A DNA stretch of 64,000 nt from Pilasporangium apinafurcum (taxonomy: Eukaryota; Oomycota; Peronosporomycetes; Pythiales; Pythiaceae). Location of the stretch: positions 307,481 through 371,480 of the forward strand of contig BCKE01000031.1 in NCBI GenBank assembly GCA_001600495.1. The letters run 5' to 3'. Under the pieces are notes generated by a model. It ran no database searches. It was not told the origin of the DNA and saw nothing but the letters and a program-made list of their open reading frames with translations. Positions 31,286 through 44,500 of the stretch are shown in pieces (position 1 is the stretch's first letter; each line of letters starts with the position of its first letter). Both the position numbers and the translations under genes were made by a program.

Positions 31286-31415
31286 CTTTGTACATGCATG
31301 TGAGTGAAATTAAGCAGTACATATATATTTATCTAATACGTGAGTAAAAGTCTGATACAAAATTGATGTTGAACTGATTGACTGATGTGAATGACGCACG
31401 AAAGTTGTGTTCTAT

Positions 31416-32532
31416 TTATTCCGTCTTGGCCTGGAGAAACGCGTTGATCCATTCCAAAGCTTTCGGTTCGTCTTTATTGGAGAGATAATCGCTTAACGCC
31501 TTCTTCAACACATTGAACTGACGGTCGGATGCTGTGAAGATAGTCTTCTTCACTTGCATGCGCTTTTCCGCATCAATAGCTCCACTAGCGAAGAGACTTT
31601 CTAGTCCTTCCAACAGGACGCTATCGTCTACACTGGATGGAAAAGATGGGGTAGCAACTGCATCACTAGAAACTTCGTCAGTGCGTTGTTGTTTGAGTAT
31701 CGGGCCCTCCACACCAGTGGAGCCAAAGCCACCTGCACCACGATCAGTTTCATCTAGATCTTCGACAACGTCGATCACCGCGTATTCGATCTTCTCGAGA
31801 ATCAATTGAGCCACACGGTCACCTCGTTTCACTAACGAATAGGCAGACATACAATTTGATGAGTATATTATTCTACAAGGAGCGCAATTCCATTCATTAC
31901 AGGAGAGCATACCTGGGAAATCTTCATCGGAGTGATTGAAGAGAATGACACCCACATTGCCACGGTAGTCCTCATCTGTGCATATACACGTCAGTAGTTG
32001 CCCACAACAAGAACAGTTTACGCTATTCTTGTCCTTCTTACCAATGACGCCAGCGCCAGTATCGATGAACTTTTTCAACGCCAGACCAGAACGAGGAGCT
32101 ACGTTTGACACATAGAACCACCCACAACCATTAGCATCCGTACCTACTACTAGCAACATCGTATGCACAAAACAACGACTCACCAACACGTGCATAGGTT
32201 CCATGGGGGATGGCAATAGCCAAATCTGTCTTTACGAGTCCTTTTCCTCGCGCCGGAATGACTGCATCATATGCGCTCGAGAGATCATAGCCTGCAGCCA
32301 ATGCCGAGCCTCTAGATGGCACAATCGCCAGGTCCGTGAGCTTCTTCACACGAAGCATCGGCGTGTTAATGCTGGTGTCGCTGGGTCGCTTGGTACCGCT
32401 GGTGATGGTGCACTCCGTCGTCATGCTTTTTACAAACTGTGGCTGATAGAAGAGTGAGCGCACCCTGCGAAACCCACAAGACACGGGCCAGAAACCAGTG
32501 CTTGGCGCCATTTTTGCCTCTTTCTTATTCAT
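31416..32532 (-). CDS. DUT: dUTP diphosphatase with C-terminal extension
   Basis: Exons 32532-32184, 32098-32042, 31975-31913 and 31831-31416, in phase to 294 residues. The enzyme splits dUTP to dUMP and pyrophosphate, keeping uracil out of DNA and feeding dTMP synthesis. All five motifs are present: [50 protein letters not shown] and [11 protein letters not shown], the last closing over the active site. The ~45-residue N-terminal leader ([18 protein letters not shown]) could be a mitochondrial presequence; a second ATG seven codons in is also possible. After motif V, where most dUTPases stop, ~85 more residues follow, predicted helical and of unknown role. Confidence 0.92.
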
Positions 32533-32640
32533 GTCAAGGCGCCAACATCATACTTATCATTGATTGGCTAATGTTTTACTCAATATACAATTTGATTGGA
32601 TAAAAACATGAGAACGACTAAAACACGCACAATGATTGGC

Positions 32641-33669
32641 CTAATACTCGAAGGCAGGGTCCCACACTCCAGGCCAAAGCGCTGAGGCATACATAAGAGG
32701 TGAGATATCCTCATCGCGATCATAAAGCTTGTCGCTCCAGAAGCGTAGCAGCGTCTCCACACGTGATGCCCATGGTTCTTCTTTCGCTTGGGTAGCTACT
32801 TTGACCCCTAAGACCGTCCCCATTTCACGAAACATCAGGCGATACTGTGAAGACAGCTGGAACCGACCGGAATGAAACATGCGGTCGATACTCGGTAGCG
32901 AAGCCTCACGCAGCGCCTGGGCCCAGGGTTCCTCAGGATACCAAGAAAGTAGCCACAACGCCTCACCTGCATCCAGTTCGTCTGACGTGGAGAACTGATT
33001 TCTTTTCTGCTCCACCAGTGCATGCATGTCGGCAATTTCATTCGCCAATACACTTGGGTCTTGGTAGTTGTGGTGCTGCAGCAACCGAAACGTCACGAGT
33101 CCGTCGAAAGGATCTAAATTACCCTCGCTCGGCACCAACACGTGCTGCAGATCCGTTGACATTTTCCATACCATCCGCATAGGTCGTCCGCCCAATCCGC
33201 GGATCACGAACTGCTGATGCGCCACGCGCGCTAGATCCACTGCCCACTGGTTGTACCGCGAATCATCACGAGCCACAGCCATACGATTGAGTGCGAACAT
33301 CCACTTGGTTAGATAGTGAAAATACTGGCCGTCGTCCGCGTAGTTGTCTTTGCCGATTCGTAGTCCACCACGAGTAGGAGATGCGGCTGTGGCGTCTCCA
33401 AGCCGTTGTTTCGAGTCACGAACACACCCCAACTCATCGTGGACCGCGCGAATGAGTGCATCCGCTTGGTCTAGAAACACTGGATCACGGTCTGTCGCGT
33501 AGTAGAGGGAGATGTAGTTGCAAACACCAAACGCATCACTCCATAAGTATCGGTTGCTGCGCCCCTTAAAGTTTTTGGGTGTCCATGCAGGACCATTGTA
33601 GGGGGAATAGACGCGATCCAGAATCGCTTGTAGTCCGGCAAGGCTCGCTGTGCGCTTGGAGGAATTCAT
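32641..33669 (-). CDS. Six-hairpin-glycosidase-like protein, bacterial-type
   Basis: Single exon, 342 residues, no signal peptide or membrane helix. Conserved-looking blocks are YLWSDAFGVCNYISLY, TRGGLRIGK, DGQYFHYLTKWMFALNRM, MVWKMSTDL and EGNLDPFDGLVTFRLL, with aromatic and Asp residues typical of an alpha/alpha six-hairpin barrel. I recall proteins with these blocks mainly from bacteria, annotated as hypothetical or glycoside-hydrolase-like. Together with the absence of introns this hints at horizontal transfer, but codon use is not obviously different. Function uncertain; a cytosolic glycosidase or epimerase-type role is possible. It lies 108 bp downstream of the dUTPase start on the same strand. 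Confidence 0.6.
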   Translation of the reverse strand: MNSSKRTASLAGLQAILDRVYSPYNGPAWTPKNFKGRSNRYLWSDAFGVCNYISLYYATDRDPVFLDQADALIRAVHDELGCVRDSKQRLGDATAASPTRGGLRIGKDNYADDGQYFHYLTKWMFALNRMAVARDDSRYNQWAVDLARVAHQQFVIRGLGGRPMRMVWKMSTDLQHVLVPSEGNLDPFDGLVTFRLLQHHNYQDPSVLANEIADMHALVEQKRNQFSTSDELDAGEALWLLSWYPEEPWAQALREASLPSIDRMFHSGRFQLSSQYRLMFREMGTVLGVKVATQAKEEPWASRVETLLRFWSDKLYDRDEDISPLMYASALWPGVWDPAFEY

Positions 33670-33880
33670 CTTTTGAGCTGCTGAATTGCTTGAATCTTTT
33701 CGAATGTGGGTGCCTAACTGGCTTGAAGAGACGCATTTTATTTGTTTCGTTTATAGAATCGTCCGCTCTCACACTCGCTCATTCATGGTACACATAACGT
33801 TGGATCTACGAGTGAAGTTCTGCCTCCCTTTCTCTCTCCCTCTTTTTAAGGATAAATGCAAAAAAAAAGGACCAAGTAGG

Positions 33881-36556
33881 TTACCCGAACAAAACATGCT
33901 TGACCTTCTCGGCAAATTGTACCCCACCGTAGTTGTTCTCGCCCTTGATCGTCGCAATGAGGATGCGTTCAGCCTTTTGCACAAGCGTCTCCGCCAAATA
34001 CACATTGCCCTGTACGTCTTGCGCGTAAAAGAAAAACTTGAATTGTGGGCCAACGTCTCCAGACGCCATCGTCAGAATTCCATGAGCAGCAAATGCCTTT
34101 TCAATATCACCTTGTGACGGGATCTGCGGCAGCTGCACATTGACATTACCTACCACGCGGTTTGTTGTCCACTTATTCTGGAACGTGCCGGCGTCCATCA
34201 CTGGATTCGGTACTAACGCAAACGCTGGGCTGGCAGGTGCTGGTGGGCCAGAAGAAGCGGATGGTCCACCAAAGTCCATATCCAAAAGATCCATGCTGGC
34301 AGCAGCAGGAGCACGCTGCTGTTGATGAGATGGATGATGTTGAGGCACAGGTGCGTTGTACTGTTGCTGCGAAGGAGCGTAGCCTTCCTGATCTCCATCA
34401 TCTTCGTGTTGTCCATCCTCTTCCTCATTCTCCTCTTCGTCATCTATTGGGACCGTCGCATTCACCAAGTGGGTAGGCGCGATAAACAACTCACTGGGTT
34501 TGTTGTAGACCACCGCGAGTGTATTGAATTCCTGAAAGAGCTTATCCTTGAGATCTGTTTCCACCATCTCGGCAAACACTGTCACAGGTTCGTCCGTTTT
34601 AAATTGCGCGACGATCGCGGCAGCCTGTTCAGTTGGCTGTTGCTCCAGCAGACGGTAGTACAAAAGCGCACGATCACGTACGTCCTGATGGCTCGAATCA
34701 TTAATCGCTGACTGCAACAATCGGCCGAGCATGCTCTGCATTTCTGGTGGGCGCTTAAAGAAGAGTTTTAGTGCTGAACTCAGCAGTTCTAGCTGTACCG
34801 ATGGCGAGGTCTCATCATTAAACTCGTCAATAAGTTTCTCCAACACGTATGGAGCACGCCGCAGATCCTGCCCGAATTCGCCCAACAACCAAACGACAGC
34901 CGCTTTTGCCTGGGATTGCTGAATCTGGTTAATAATTCGCGGTAAAACCGCCAGCACGTCGTGACGTTTTTCTGGGTATTTCCGCAGCAAATCTTTCATC
35001 ACAACCAGACTTTCGTCACGTACGTAGTCCAAGTTCATTTCAAGGAAATCCACCATCGTGTCCACGATCTGGTCCTGCATCGCTGACATCGCCTGAGCAG
35101 CCGCTTGCATCCCGTATGCATCAGGTGCATTGTGGCCAGGATAACCTGGAGGAGATGCTTCAAAGTTGTTGCTCACAGCGATATCGGCGATCGCTCGGAT
35201 GGACCGACGCGCTAGTTCTTGGTCCACATCCGTCACGTACTCGCTCAGTTCCGTGATAATATCGGCAACACTCGAGGCATCAGCTATCCCTGAGAGGATG
35301 TCGATTTTGACATACTTCACATGCGTTGGTTCGTTGTAACGGTTGTAAAATTGTCGGTAATCGCGGCTGAATACGCGCGGTTTCTTGCCGACCATGAGCA
35401 AAATGTGATGCAATACGCAGAAATTGAGTTCGTGACTACCACTAGCCATGAGTGTCAGTAGCGGCTGACGCATGCGCTCGTACACTTGCTCCTGAATAGC
35501 TTCCATACGTTCGGTCAAGTGGAAGAAACACTTGGCCGTACCCATCACCACCGCGCTATTAAGCACACGTAAGAACTGCTCTAACGTATTCATGATGTTA
35601 AACACTTCATCCTGGTTCACCGGTTTATAGCGCGCCACGATCTGGAGGATGTTGCACTGCCCCCACTCATTAAATTCCGAGATTCGACTGAGCAGATGCA
35701 GCACGATCTGTTGGTTGATGGCGATGCCACCTTCATCGGCCATGATCTCATTCAGTGCCACGAGGCAGTTCGAGACGACCTGAGGGTCGCGATCGCGGAT
35801 CATATTGTACAGCGTGTCAATCATATCGCTCTCCTTAATGAGCTCCGGGTTGAGCGAATGCACTTTCAGGATGCCAATGACGCCCGTCTTGCGCACATAT
35901 GCACTTGTGTCGGTCAGCGATTGCTGGAGCGGGTCATGAATGTATTCCAGGATGGAATCCAACCGCAGTGAGCAAAGGGAACGAAGCGCCAAACCACGGA
36001 CCATAGGGTCTTCATTACGACTACCCAGTCATATCCACGGAAATGTTAGATAAATATGGTACAAATTGATTATCTGAGGCATAACATACCAATCATTCAG
36101 GAGCGTGTTAATGCACATGATAGCCAATTCCGAGTTCTTGTTAGCGTAATTAGTTAGATACAGATAGACCATTTTCTTGGAGATGAGGTCTTTCGTATCC
36201 ACACAGAGCACCATTTCACTGAACAACCGCGACACGTCGATCCCGAGCGTCATATACGCGATGACTTTCTTAATGATCTCACGCTTGCGCTTCACATCCT
36301 TTTCCACCGTCACTTCACGAAGAAGCTAGAGACAAGATTAAGTAAGCCTTAATGAATATAACCTATCCAAACTGGGTGGAGATAACCCAAAATGGGGACG
36401 TACGTTTTTCAGTTCGTTCACTTCACCCTTCTTCTTGTCGGTGAAATAGTTGGGGTTACTTCCTGCAGGCGGACGGCCCTGATTCGGCGGAGGTGGCCCG
36501 TTGGCTCCCCCTTGATTGCTCGGATATGTATGCATTCCAGGGTGCCCAGGAAACAT
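33881..36556 (-). CDS. AP4B1: AP-4 complex subunit beta
   Basis: Exons 36556-36404, 36325-36090 and 36020-33881, in phase to 842 residues. The trunk of HEAT-like repeats begins DKKKGEVNELKN and continues through KKMVYLYLTNYA, CRNEDPMVRGLALRSLCSLR, SAYVRKTGVIGILKVH, VVSNCLVALNEI and WLLGEFGQDLRRAPYVLE. PMVRGLALRS and DRALLYYRLL track the AP-4 rather than the AP-1/2 beta chain. A Glu/Asp- and Pro-rich hinge follows, then a beta-appendage (MDAGTFQNKWTT to the C terminus). AP-4 sorts cargo at the trans-Golgi without clathrin. The ~35-residue Gly/Pro leader before the trunk is not usual. The ATG at 36556 is preferred to one farther upstream that would add a non-conserved leader. Confidence 0.9.
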
Positions 36557-38529
36557 CGTGCTGATCGTTCTCGATTCTTCGTTGATCAACTTCCGTGTGC
36601 GGTTCCTCCCCCCTCTTAATTGACTTGGAATGATTAACAAGGAGCTACGTGGCGAGCAGATCCGAAATCTCACTTGACTGTTGCGTCTTTTTTAAGGTGC
36701 ACCACATCACGAAAACAAATTTGTGGTCAAATTGAAAAATAACCAAATGCATTATCTACACGTCAGTTATTTTTCATTTGCAAGATTTCGTTGTCAGTTG
36801 TGCATTCTCGCACACATGAGAGCAGCTTGTTGAGCTTTAAGTATGTCATGATGAGCTAAGTCAGTAGAAGCCTTTGATCAGAACATTTCAGCTTCAAGCG
36901 CGCCAAGATCGTATATTCCACTAAGCATCGCAGACTACCACTTGATTGTCAACGTATTTCCTGGAACCAAACACATTTGCAAACCAGCGAAACCAAAAAC
37001 CAAAAATTCAGCACCACTATTACCCTGCTCATCATCCATCAACCCACTGGCTGTTCTCATACTAACCTTAATGAGCAATACTTAGATTGGATACATAATT
37101 ATTATAATAAATTATCGTAATAACCAACTTGAATGCCACTTCTCGTTGTACCCATCACCATGATTTTTTTGGCGAGACTTTGCGTAGTTGCGGGAGCTGA
37201 AGGTGGCGTTGTTAATGAAAGTGATGGGTCGTTGCTCCTTTAAAGACGATGGAACCCCTCGTTATAACACATGAATGTGGCAACACGAAGACATAAATGA
37301 ATCTGGATATGCCACCTATCCGATACTCAGAAGTATGAATACTCATCATGTCGAATCTATTTAGCATCAGTACTAGTGCAGTGGAGTTGGGACATTCTGT
37401 AATGTCAATAGGTATACAATGACTAGCGTTCTTCCGGTGATAACGGAACAGGAGCTGATGCTGATGAAGATGTTCGTTTTCAAATTTGCTTTTCACTAAA
37501 TACTTTGCGTGTTTCCAGAAAAACCAAAATTGTCCACTACCCGCCCAGAACTGACTGTCGAAGATCATTTGGATTTCGATGCACTGAAGGAACCACGACC
37601 AGTTCATTTCATCAATCTGTCCTTACCAACCCATGCAGAATATCAACGAGCCACAAGTGTATCATATATATCATTTGTATACACACACCGGATATTTGCT
37701 CTTTTTACTCTTGTAACGCCATGCGTTTGTGCGAGTGCTGAGAAACCCATCGAAAATATATCGACCCAACAGTAACCCATCTTTCAGCAATGCACTATGC
37801 ATAAGAATGGTCGTGCAGTGTCAAATATGGCACCTATCATGATAAATAAATAAATTCAACGAAACGCATCGTGAGAGTGGAAGGCATTGGGAAAGTGTAG
37901 CAGCTAAGAGTACAAGAATCTCGACATAAGAAGGACATGAAATGGTAGCTTTATTATGAAGGATTGTGGCTATGCCACTAGACGTATTCACATCTGAACT
38001 GTGAACACCAGATTACTGAGAGGATCAATGGTTGATGGTACATACATTCCCTACATTCTATTACCGATGGATTCTGCCATCGATCACACAGCACCACGGT
38101 GGTAATCACAGCGTCTATGAAGATTTGAGCGTAATTCTGGCATACCCAAATCCAGTGGATTACCAGTCTTTCTCGTTATTATGGATTCACAGTCCTACGC
38201 AAGTTCACAAGTTTTACATGGCAAATCTTGTGCGAGTAGTAATGATAAACTGGTAGAAGAACATGTACATGAGATAGTTCTATGCGACTATTCTATGTGG
38301 GTACAGAGTCTAACGATGGAAATCTCTCTGCAATGATTACCAGCCTGCGCGTCTCGGAATGATGGTAACACATCACCTGCCCATTTTTTGTTGAATAGCA
38401 ATTGTTCATATCCTTGCGCTTCGAATGGTAGCGTCATTTTGGATTTTCTTCACATACGAACAATTAAACACACACACACATATAGACCAAGAAAAAACAA
38501 AAGAAGAACAACCTTTTTCCCTTTCCAGC
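36557..38529. other. Long gene-poor stretch upstream of the ABCA gene
   Basis: About 2 kb, AT-rich, between divergent AP-4 beta and ABCA genes. No complete gene was recognised. A 41-bp piece at 37544-37584 matches the ABCA coding region. Sequence just before 38530 ends in a pyrimidine tract and AG, so the ABCA transcript may have a spliced 5' UTR. Confidence 0.5.
37544..37584 (+). repeat. Stray 41-bp copy of ABCA nucleotide-binding-domain sequence
   Basis: 34 identical bases followed by one mismatch and six more matches to 40923-40963 in the ABCA gene, same orientation, encoding PELTVEDHLDF. Sequence before it keeps patchy likeness (atttgctt, actttgc), so this is probably a decayed fragment of a duplicate rather than chance. 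No open ABCA frame remains. Confidence 0.75.
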
Positions 38530-41500
38530 ATGAATGAACCGCTTTCCGTGGAGTCCCCACGCAGTGGGATTACCGACAGAACGCCACTACCATCTCATCC
38601 CAAGAAATCGAATCTGCGGTTCATCCCGACGCTGCTGCGCAAGAACTGGCTGCTTAAGAAGAAACATCCGGTGGCGTTGCTGATGGAGATTATTACCCCC
38701 ATGCTCTTTATCTTGATCATGGATATCATCCGCAGCACAAGCTCCAACAGCACGGTCCCTGGTGGGTTCACTCAAGGATCGATGGGCTCCAATCTTTTCA
38801 CGCCCAATGGTGGTTCATCGCTTATCACGCCTGACCCAACACCAAAGTTTGCCGTGCAGGAGACAACACTCTCGGGTTTGTTGCTGCACTTGGGAGCGAT
38901 GTCGTTCACGTACGCCAGAGAAATGAAGACGTTTACGGACCCAAATATCACGGTCTGTAGAAATGCGCTCTTAACGGGTGGTCGCGTCAGTCTTAATGCG
39001 TCTTCCCAGTATGCCCTGCCTGACAAGTGTGAGGATCGCGTGTCACCGTTTAAGATTGCAATTGTTCCAGATGACACATTTACGCGCAACTATTTTTTTG
39101 AAATAATGAAGCAGTGGTACCCAACGGTCGTTCTCAATGGCTCTGCTTCGTCGTCGCTTGTTATTCCGTCGTTTGAAGACAGCACGATCTTCTTCACCGA
39201 TGAAGATGCCCTCGAAGAATACATCAAATCCGGTGACTACGCGACGACTGGCGAGACACCGAGTATCTTTGGCGCAATCGTCTTTGATAAGTATCCGACT
39301 GCTGCTGATTCCATCGGAAGAGCCAGCCCGATTGAGTACACACTTCGCTTGAATTCGACCTACGTCGGTGACGATGACACCGTTCGATACGTGCCTCGAA
39401 CAATCGATAGCGATCGTGCATCGACGTGGAGTTCGTTTGACCGGGATTTGGAGACGGATATGTACCAACAGTATACCATGGATGGTTTTATGACGTTGCA
39501 GACGCTGGTCACTCGCTTTGTGAACTGTCTGCCTGAGTGGGATGCTGACACCAAGACCACAACAGGAAAGTGTCAGATTAGTCAGTCGACTGCCAATGCC
39601 TCCAATGACTTGGATTCGAGATTGTTACAGGCAGTGGTCAACGACCCAGCGCTCGCATTCGGATGGCGCTATTTGAGTGAATCTGCGTCTGGGAGTGTGC
39701 CATCGCTTACTGAATCACTGGACAATCTGAATGAAGACGAGTTAAGTGTCTTGCTTCAGCCGCTTCGTCAAGCACCTCAACCGTATCTAGGCTCGCTGGT
39801 CACTCCATTTCCGATCGAAACGTACATCTCCTCGTCATTTTACAATGCAGTGTCCGACGTTTTTGCGATTTTCTTCATCTTGGCGTATTTACATCCACTG
39901 TCGAGGATCTTAGTGAGTTTGATTTCTGAACGAGAAACCCGATCGCGTGAATTGATGAAGATCCTTGGCGTAAAAGAGTCGAGTATTGTGGTCTCGTGGT
40001 ACGTGACATACATCGTGATTCTTTTCGTTGGGTGTGTGCTCCAAGCGATTGCTGCCAAGTATCACCTCTTCGGAAGTTCCGATATCATCCTGCTCTTTCT
40101 CTTCTTCTTCCTCTTTAGCATGTCGATTTTGGGGTTTGCATTCATGATCAGCACGATGTTCTCCAAGACGCGATCAGGCGTCTACGTTGGTTTCATTGGA
40201 TTCTTTATCATGTATGCCGTGTCCAATGCCTTCAATGACGCATCGTCTGAATCTTCAAAGAATTACGCATCTATTCTCTCTCCAGTGGTTCTGGTGTTTG
40301 GTGTAGACATCTTGGCAGATGTGGAAACGTCGAGTGTTGGTGTGACATTCTCTAATGCATCCATGAAGGTGAACAACTTTCGATTCTCGAACGCATTATG
40401 GTTCTTCGCTTTTGATGCGATTCTCTACACTCTGCTTGGCTTGTATTTTGAACAAGTAGTTCCGAAAACGTATGGTGTGAGGCAGAAATGGTATTTCCTG
40501 TTCCAACCATCCTTCTGGAGGAAGACAATCAAGGGTGCGAGGTCCAATCGACAATTGCGAGTAACTGAGCGCTCAAACGATGTCGCAGTCCCAGTGAATC
40601 CAAATATTGAATCCGTCAGTGCAGACTTGCAAGAACAAGAATATAACGGACAGGCGCTTTGTATCCAAGGACTGCGTAAGGTCTTCCCTGTACCAGGTGG
40701 AGAGAAAGTAGCAGTGCAGGGTTTGCATCTCAACATGTACACTGGTCAAATCTCATGCTTACTCGGTCACAATGGTGCTGGCAAGACAACGCTGATTTCG
40801 ATGCTCACAGGCGTGACTGAACCCACCTCCGGTGATGCCACATTCCGAGGATTGTCTTTGCGAGAGGATATAGACGAGATTCGTGAATCCCTTGGTATTT
40901 GCTTCCAACATGATGTACTTTACCCAGAACTGACTGTCGAAGATCATTTGGATTTCTATGCACGTATCAAAGGCTACAGTGGAGAGAATCTAGAAGCAGA
41001 AGTGTCGGCGAAGATTGCTGAAGTTGGCTTGTCAGACAAACGTAAAACAATTTCAAGTGCCTTGTCTGGTGGCATGAAACGTAAACTCTCCGTCGCAATC
41101 TCGCTCTTGGGTGATAGTTCGCTTGTATTTCTGGACGAACCAACGTCCGGAATGGATCCGTACTCGAGACGAAGCACCTGGGATATCTTGATGAACAATA
41201 GATACAACCGTGTGTTGGTATTGACGACTCATTTCATGGACGAAGCCGATATTTTGAGTGATCGAATTGCCATCATGTCAGAGGGAGAGCTGCGTTGCTG
41301 TGGCTCGCCATTGTTCTTGAAGAATCGCTATGGAGCCGGGTACAATCTAACGATTGTGAAGGAGGAAGGCTGTGATGATTCGAAGGTCATCGAGTTCATC
41401 ACTCGTCGGATTCCATCGAGTCGACTGTTGAGTAACGTAGGTACGGAAGTGGCATTCCAGTTGCCTTTAGATGCGTCTCCACAATTTCCTCGGATGTTTA

Positions 41501-44500
41501 AAGAGTTAGACAACAGTCTCCAACAACTGAAGTTGCTGTCGTATGGCATTTCTGTGACGACGATGGAAGAAGTCTTTATCAAAGTAGCCGAAGCTGCTGA
41601 TGAACACCAGCAACACACACTCCAGAATACAGTCAAAAACCATCAGACCAATGGATCTACTACTGACAACATGTTGGCAGACAAAGAGGCAGCTGGAACC
41701 ATGCATCCACAAGATCAATCATCATCAAGAGTGGGTGACGACTCTATCTTCTTCGTTCAAATGTTTGCAATGCTTCAGAAGCGATTTCGAGTTTCAAAGC
41801 GTGATAAGCGAATGGTTGCTGTTGGTTTGGGTCTTCCTATTGCGTGGCTGGTGCTGGGTTTGTCGCTTTTGTCAGCTGGTACCTGGAATAAACCCGATCC
41901 AAATATGGTATTGGAAGTCGAGGGACTTGCACGAGAGGCTCCAACAAATCAAGTATTACTTCCATCATTCTGCGAGCAAAGTGATGGTGATTGGTGCTCA
42001 TCGGTTCTCAGTTCCAACTATTTTTCTGGTGCCACTCCTAAGGTGCTTGCCCTAGATGATATTGGAAATCCACCATATTCGAGTGATACACCAACGGTGT
42101 TCAATATTACCTACGACAACCCTTCCATCAATGCAACGGACGCAACTGGCTATCATCTAAAACTGAGTGAGGTGATTTACGATCGCGCCTTTACAAAAGA
42201 TATTTCCGACCAATTTGGTGGCTATCTTGTACATGCAGACACTGAAAATAATGTGTTTGGGTACAATGTCCTTGTGAATACAACTCTTCCGCATGGGTCT
42301 GTGGTGTTCAAGGCACTGATGGATCAGTCCCTCTATCGCTATTTGGCCACACGGCATGACGATTCCGTCAGCGCATCCAGTTTAAGTCTGGTAGTAAACA
42401 GTCATCCATTACCGCAAACGGCGACGACAACAGCGTTGTTCACATCGTATACCTCGTTCACAGCGTGTTTGTTCATCACCATCGCATTTGCTTACTATCC
42501 AGCGTCAATCGTGGTCACACTTGTCAAGGAACGACAGCAGGAACACAACTCGAAGCATCAGCAATTGGTGTCTGGAGTCAGTATCACTGCATTTTGGCTC
42601 GCCAACTATATCTGGGATATTTTGGTCTATTTGATTCCGGGTGCGGCGGCGCTCATTTTAATCCAGGCTTACGATATGGGTACCTTGACTGGTTCAAGTG
42701 ATTGCATAACGTGTGGAGACAGCACTTTTCCATCTGTGATCATCATATTTGTGCTCTTCGGCTTTGCCATTTGTCCATACGCGTACTGCTGGTCATATTT
42801 GTTCAAGGACCCGCCGTCATCTCAAACGTACATGATCATGATCAACTTCGTACTTGGAGTCGCACTCATTGTTGTCTCCTTCATTTTGGATGTCGTCATC
42901 GACAGTACACAAGGTCTCAACGATGTACTCAAATTCATCTGGCGCCTCTCACCTCTGTACAATCTCGGTATGGGTCTACTGAACTTGACAATCATTGAGA
43001 TTGCTAACACGGGCGGATATGAGTCAGATACTCCCGTCTCTACTAACCCGTTTGCACTTGACAACATGGGTTATGAAATGATATTCCTTGTCGTGGATGC
43101 TATTTTGTACTTTGCTTTGGCGATTGGCATCGACTACGCGCTCACATTCCCGAAATTTAAGGCTGCATTGACGAAAGACCCGCAGATTCCAGTCGAGAAA
43201 CAGCCATTGGACGAAGATGTTGCCGCCGAGGCTGAGCGAGTATTAGCTGGTGAAGCAGATTCGGATGCCATCAAGCTGCAAAACCTCAGGAAAGTATACC
43301 GAAAGGGCGAAAAGGTGGCTGTCCAAGATCTGTCGTTTGGACTGAAGAAGGGCGAGTGCTTTGGTTTCTTAGGCATCAACGGTGCGGGCAAAACAACAAC
43401 AATGAAAATGCTGACCGGAGATATTGTGCCGACGTCTGGTAGCGCCACGCTTAGTGGCTTCGATATCTTGACTCAGCAGATCGAAGTGCGACGTCAGATC
43501 GGCTATTGCCCTCAGTTTGATGCTCTCATTGATTTGCTATCCGTCCGTGAACACTTGGAACTCTTCGCTCAGATCAAGGGTATCCGGAAAGCAGACCTGG
43601 ACGCAGTTGTTCGTGAAAAGATGGAGCAACTGAACCTGATGGATTTCGAGCATAAACTTGCCGGTAGTCTAAGCGGTGGTAACAAACGCAAGTTGTCAGT
43701 AGCAATTGCGATGATTGGGTCGCCATCGATTCTGTTCCTTGATGAGCCGTCCACAGGTATGGATCCAGTGTCGAGACGCTTCATGTGGGATGTGATCTCC
43801 GAAATCTCAACATACAACAAAGAGTCGTCAGTAATGCTAACGACACACAGTATGGAGGAGTGTGAAGCGCTGTGTACCCGCGTCGGGATCATGGTCGGCG
43901 GCGGCTTGAAGTGTCTGGGTAGTGTTCAGCATCTTAAAAGCCGCTTTGGTGATGGTCTCATGTTTGATGCCAAGCTCCAAGTAGCATCTACTGAAGATGT
44001 AGCAGCATTTACAATTCGTCATTTTAACTCGATCGACACGCGCATAACTGCTGAGGAATTACTGGACCAATGTACTTTGCTTGGTCAGCCAGAGTGGCAT
44101 GCAAAGATTATCAACACGCATCCAACAGGGTATGCGCTCGCTAACCAGCTCCACCGCGATGGATATATCATGGCAACATCATTTGCAGCTTGGTGGATCA
44201 CTGAGATGCAGTTTGAGAATGTGTTTGCGTTCCTACGCGATAGTTTCGGCTCAGTAGAGCTACTGGAGCGACAGAATGATTCGTGTTGGTTCAAGATTCG
44301 TGGTGATGAACGTTTGGGAAATGGTAACTTCACTAGAGGAAACAAGATCAGTCCATCGCATCAATCTGTGCTACGACTGTCGAATGTGTTTGAACTGGTG
44401 GAGAATGCCAAGTCGCGCTTGGCAATTCGTGAATATAGTGTCTCGCAAACGACATTAGAGCAGATTTTCAACTCGTTCGCAAGCCAGCAGCACGTTGGAG

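Noticed and set aside
38425-38529. In-frame upstream start for the ABCA transporter
   Set aside because: The leader is low-complexity and ends in a pyrimidine tract plus AG resembling a splice acceptor.
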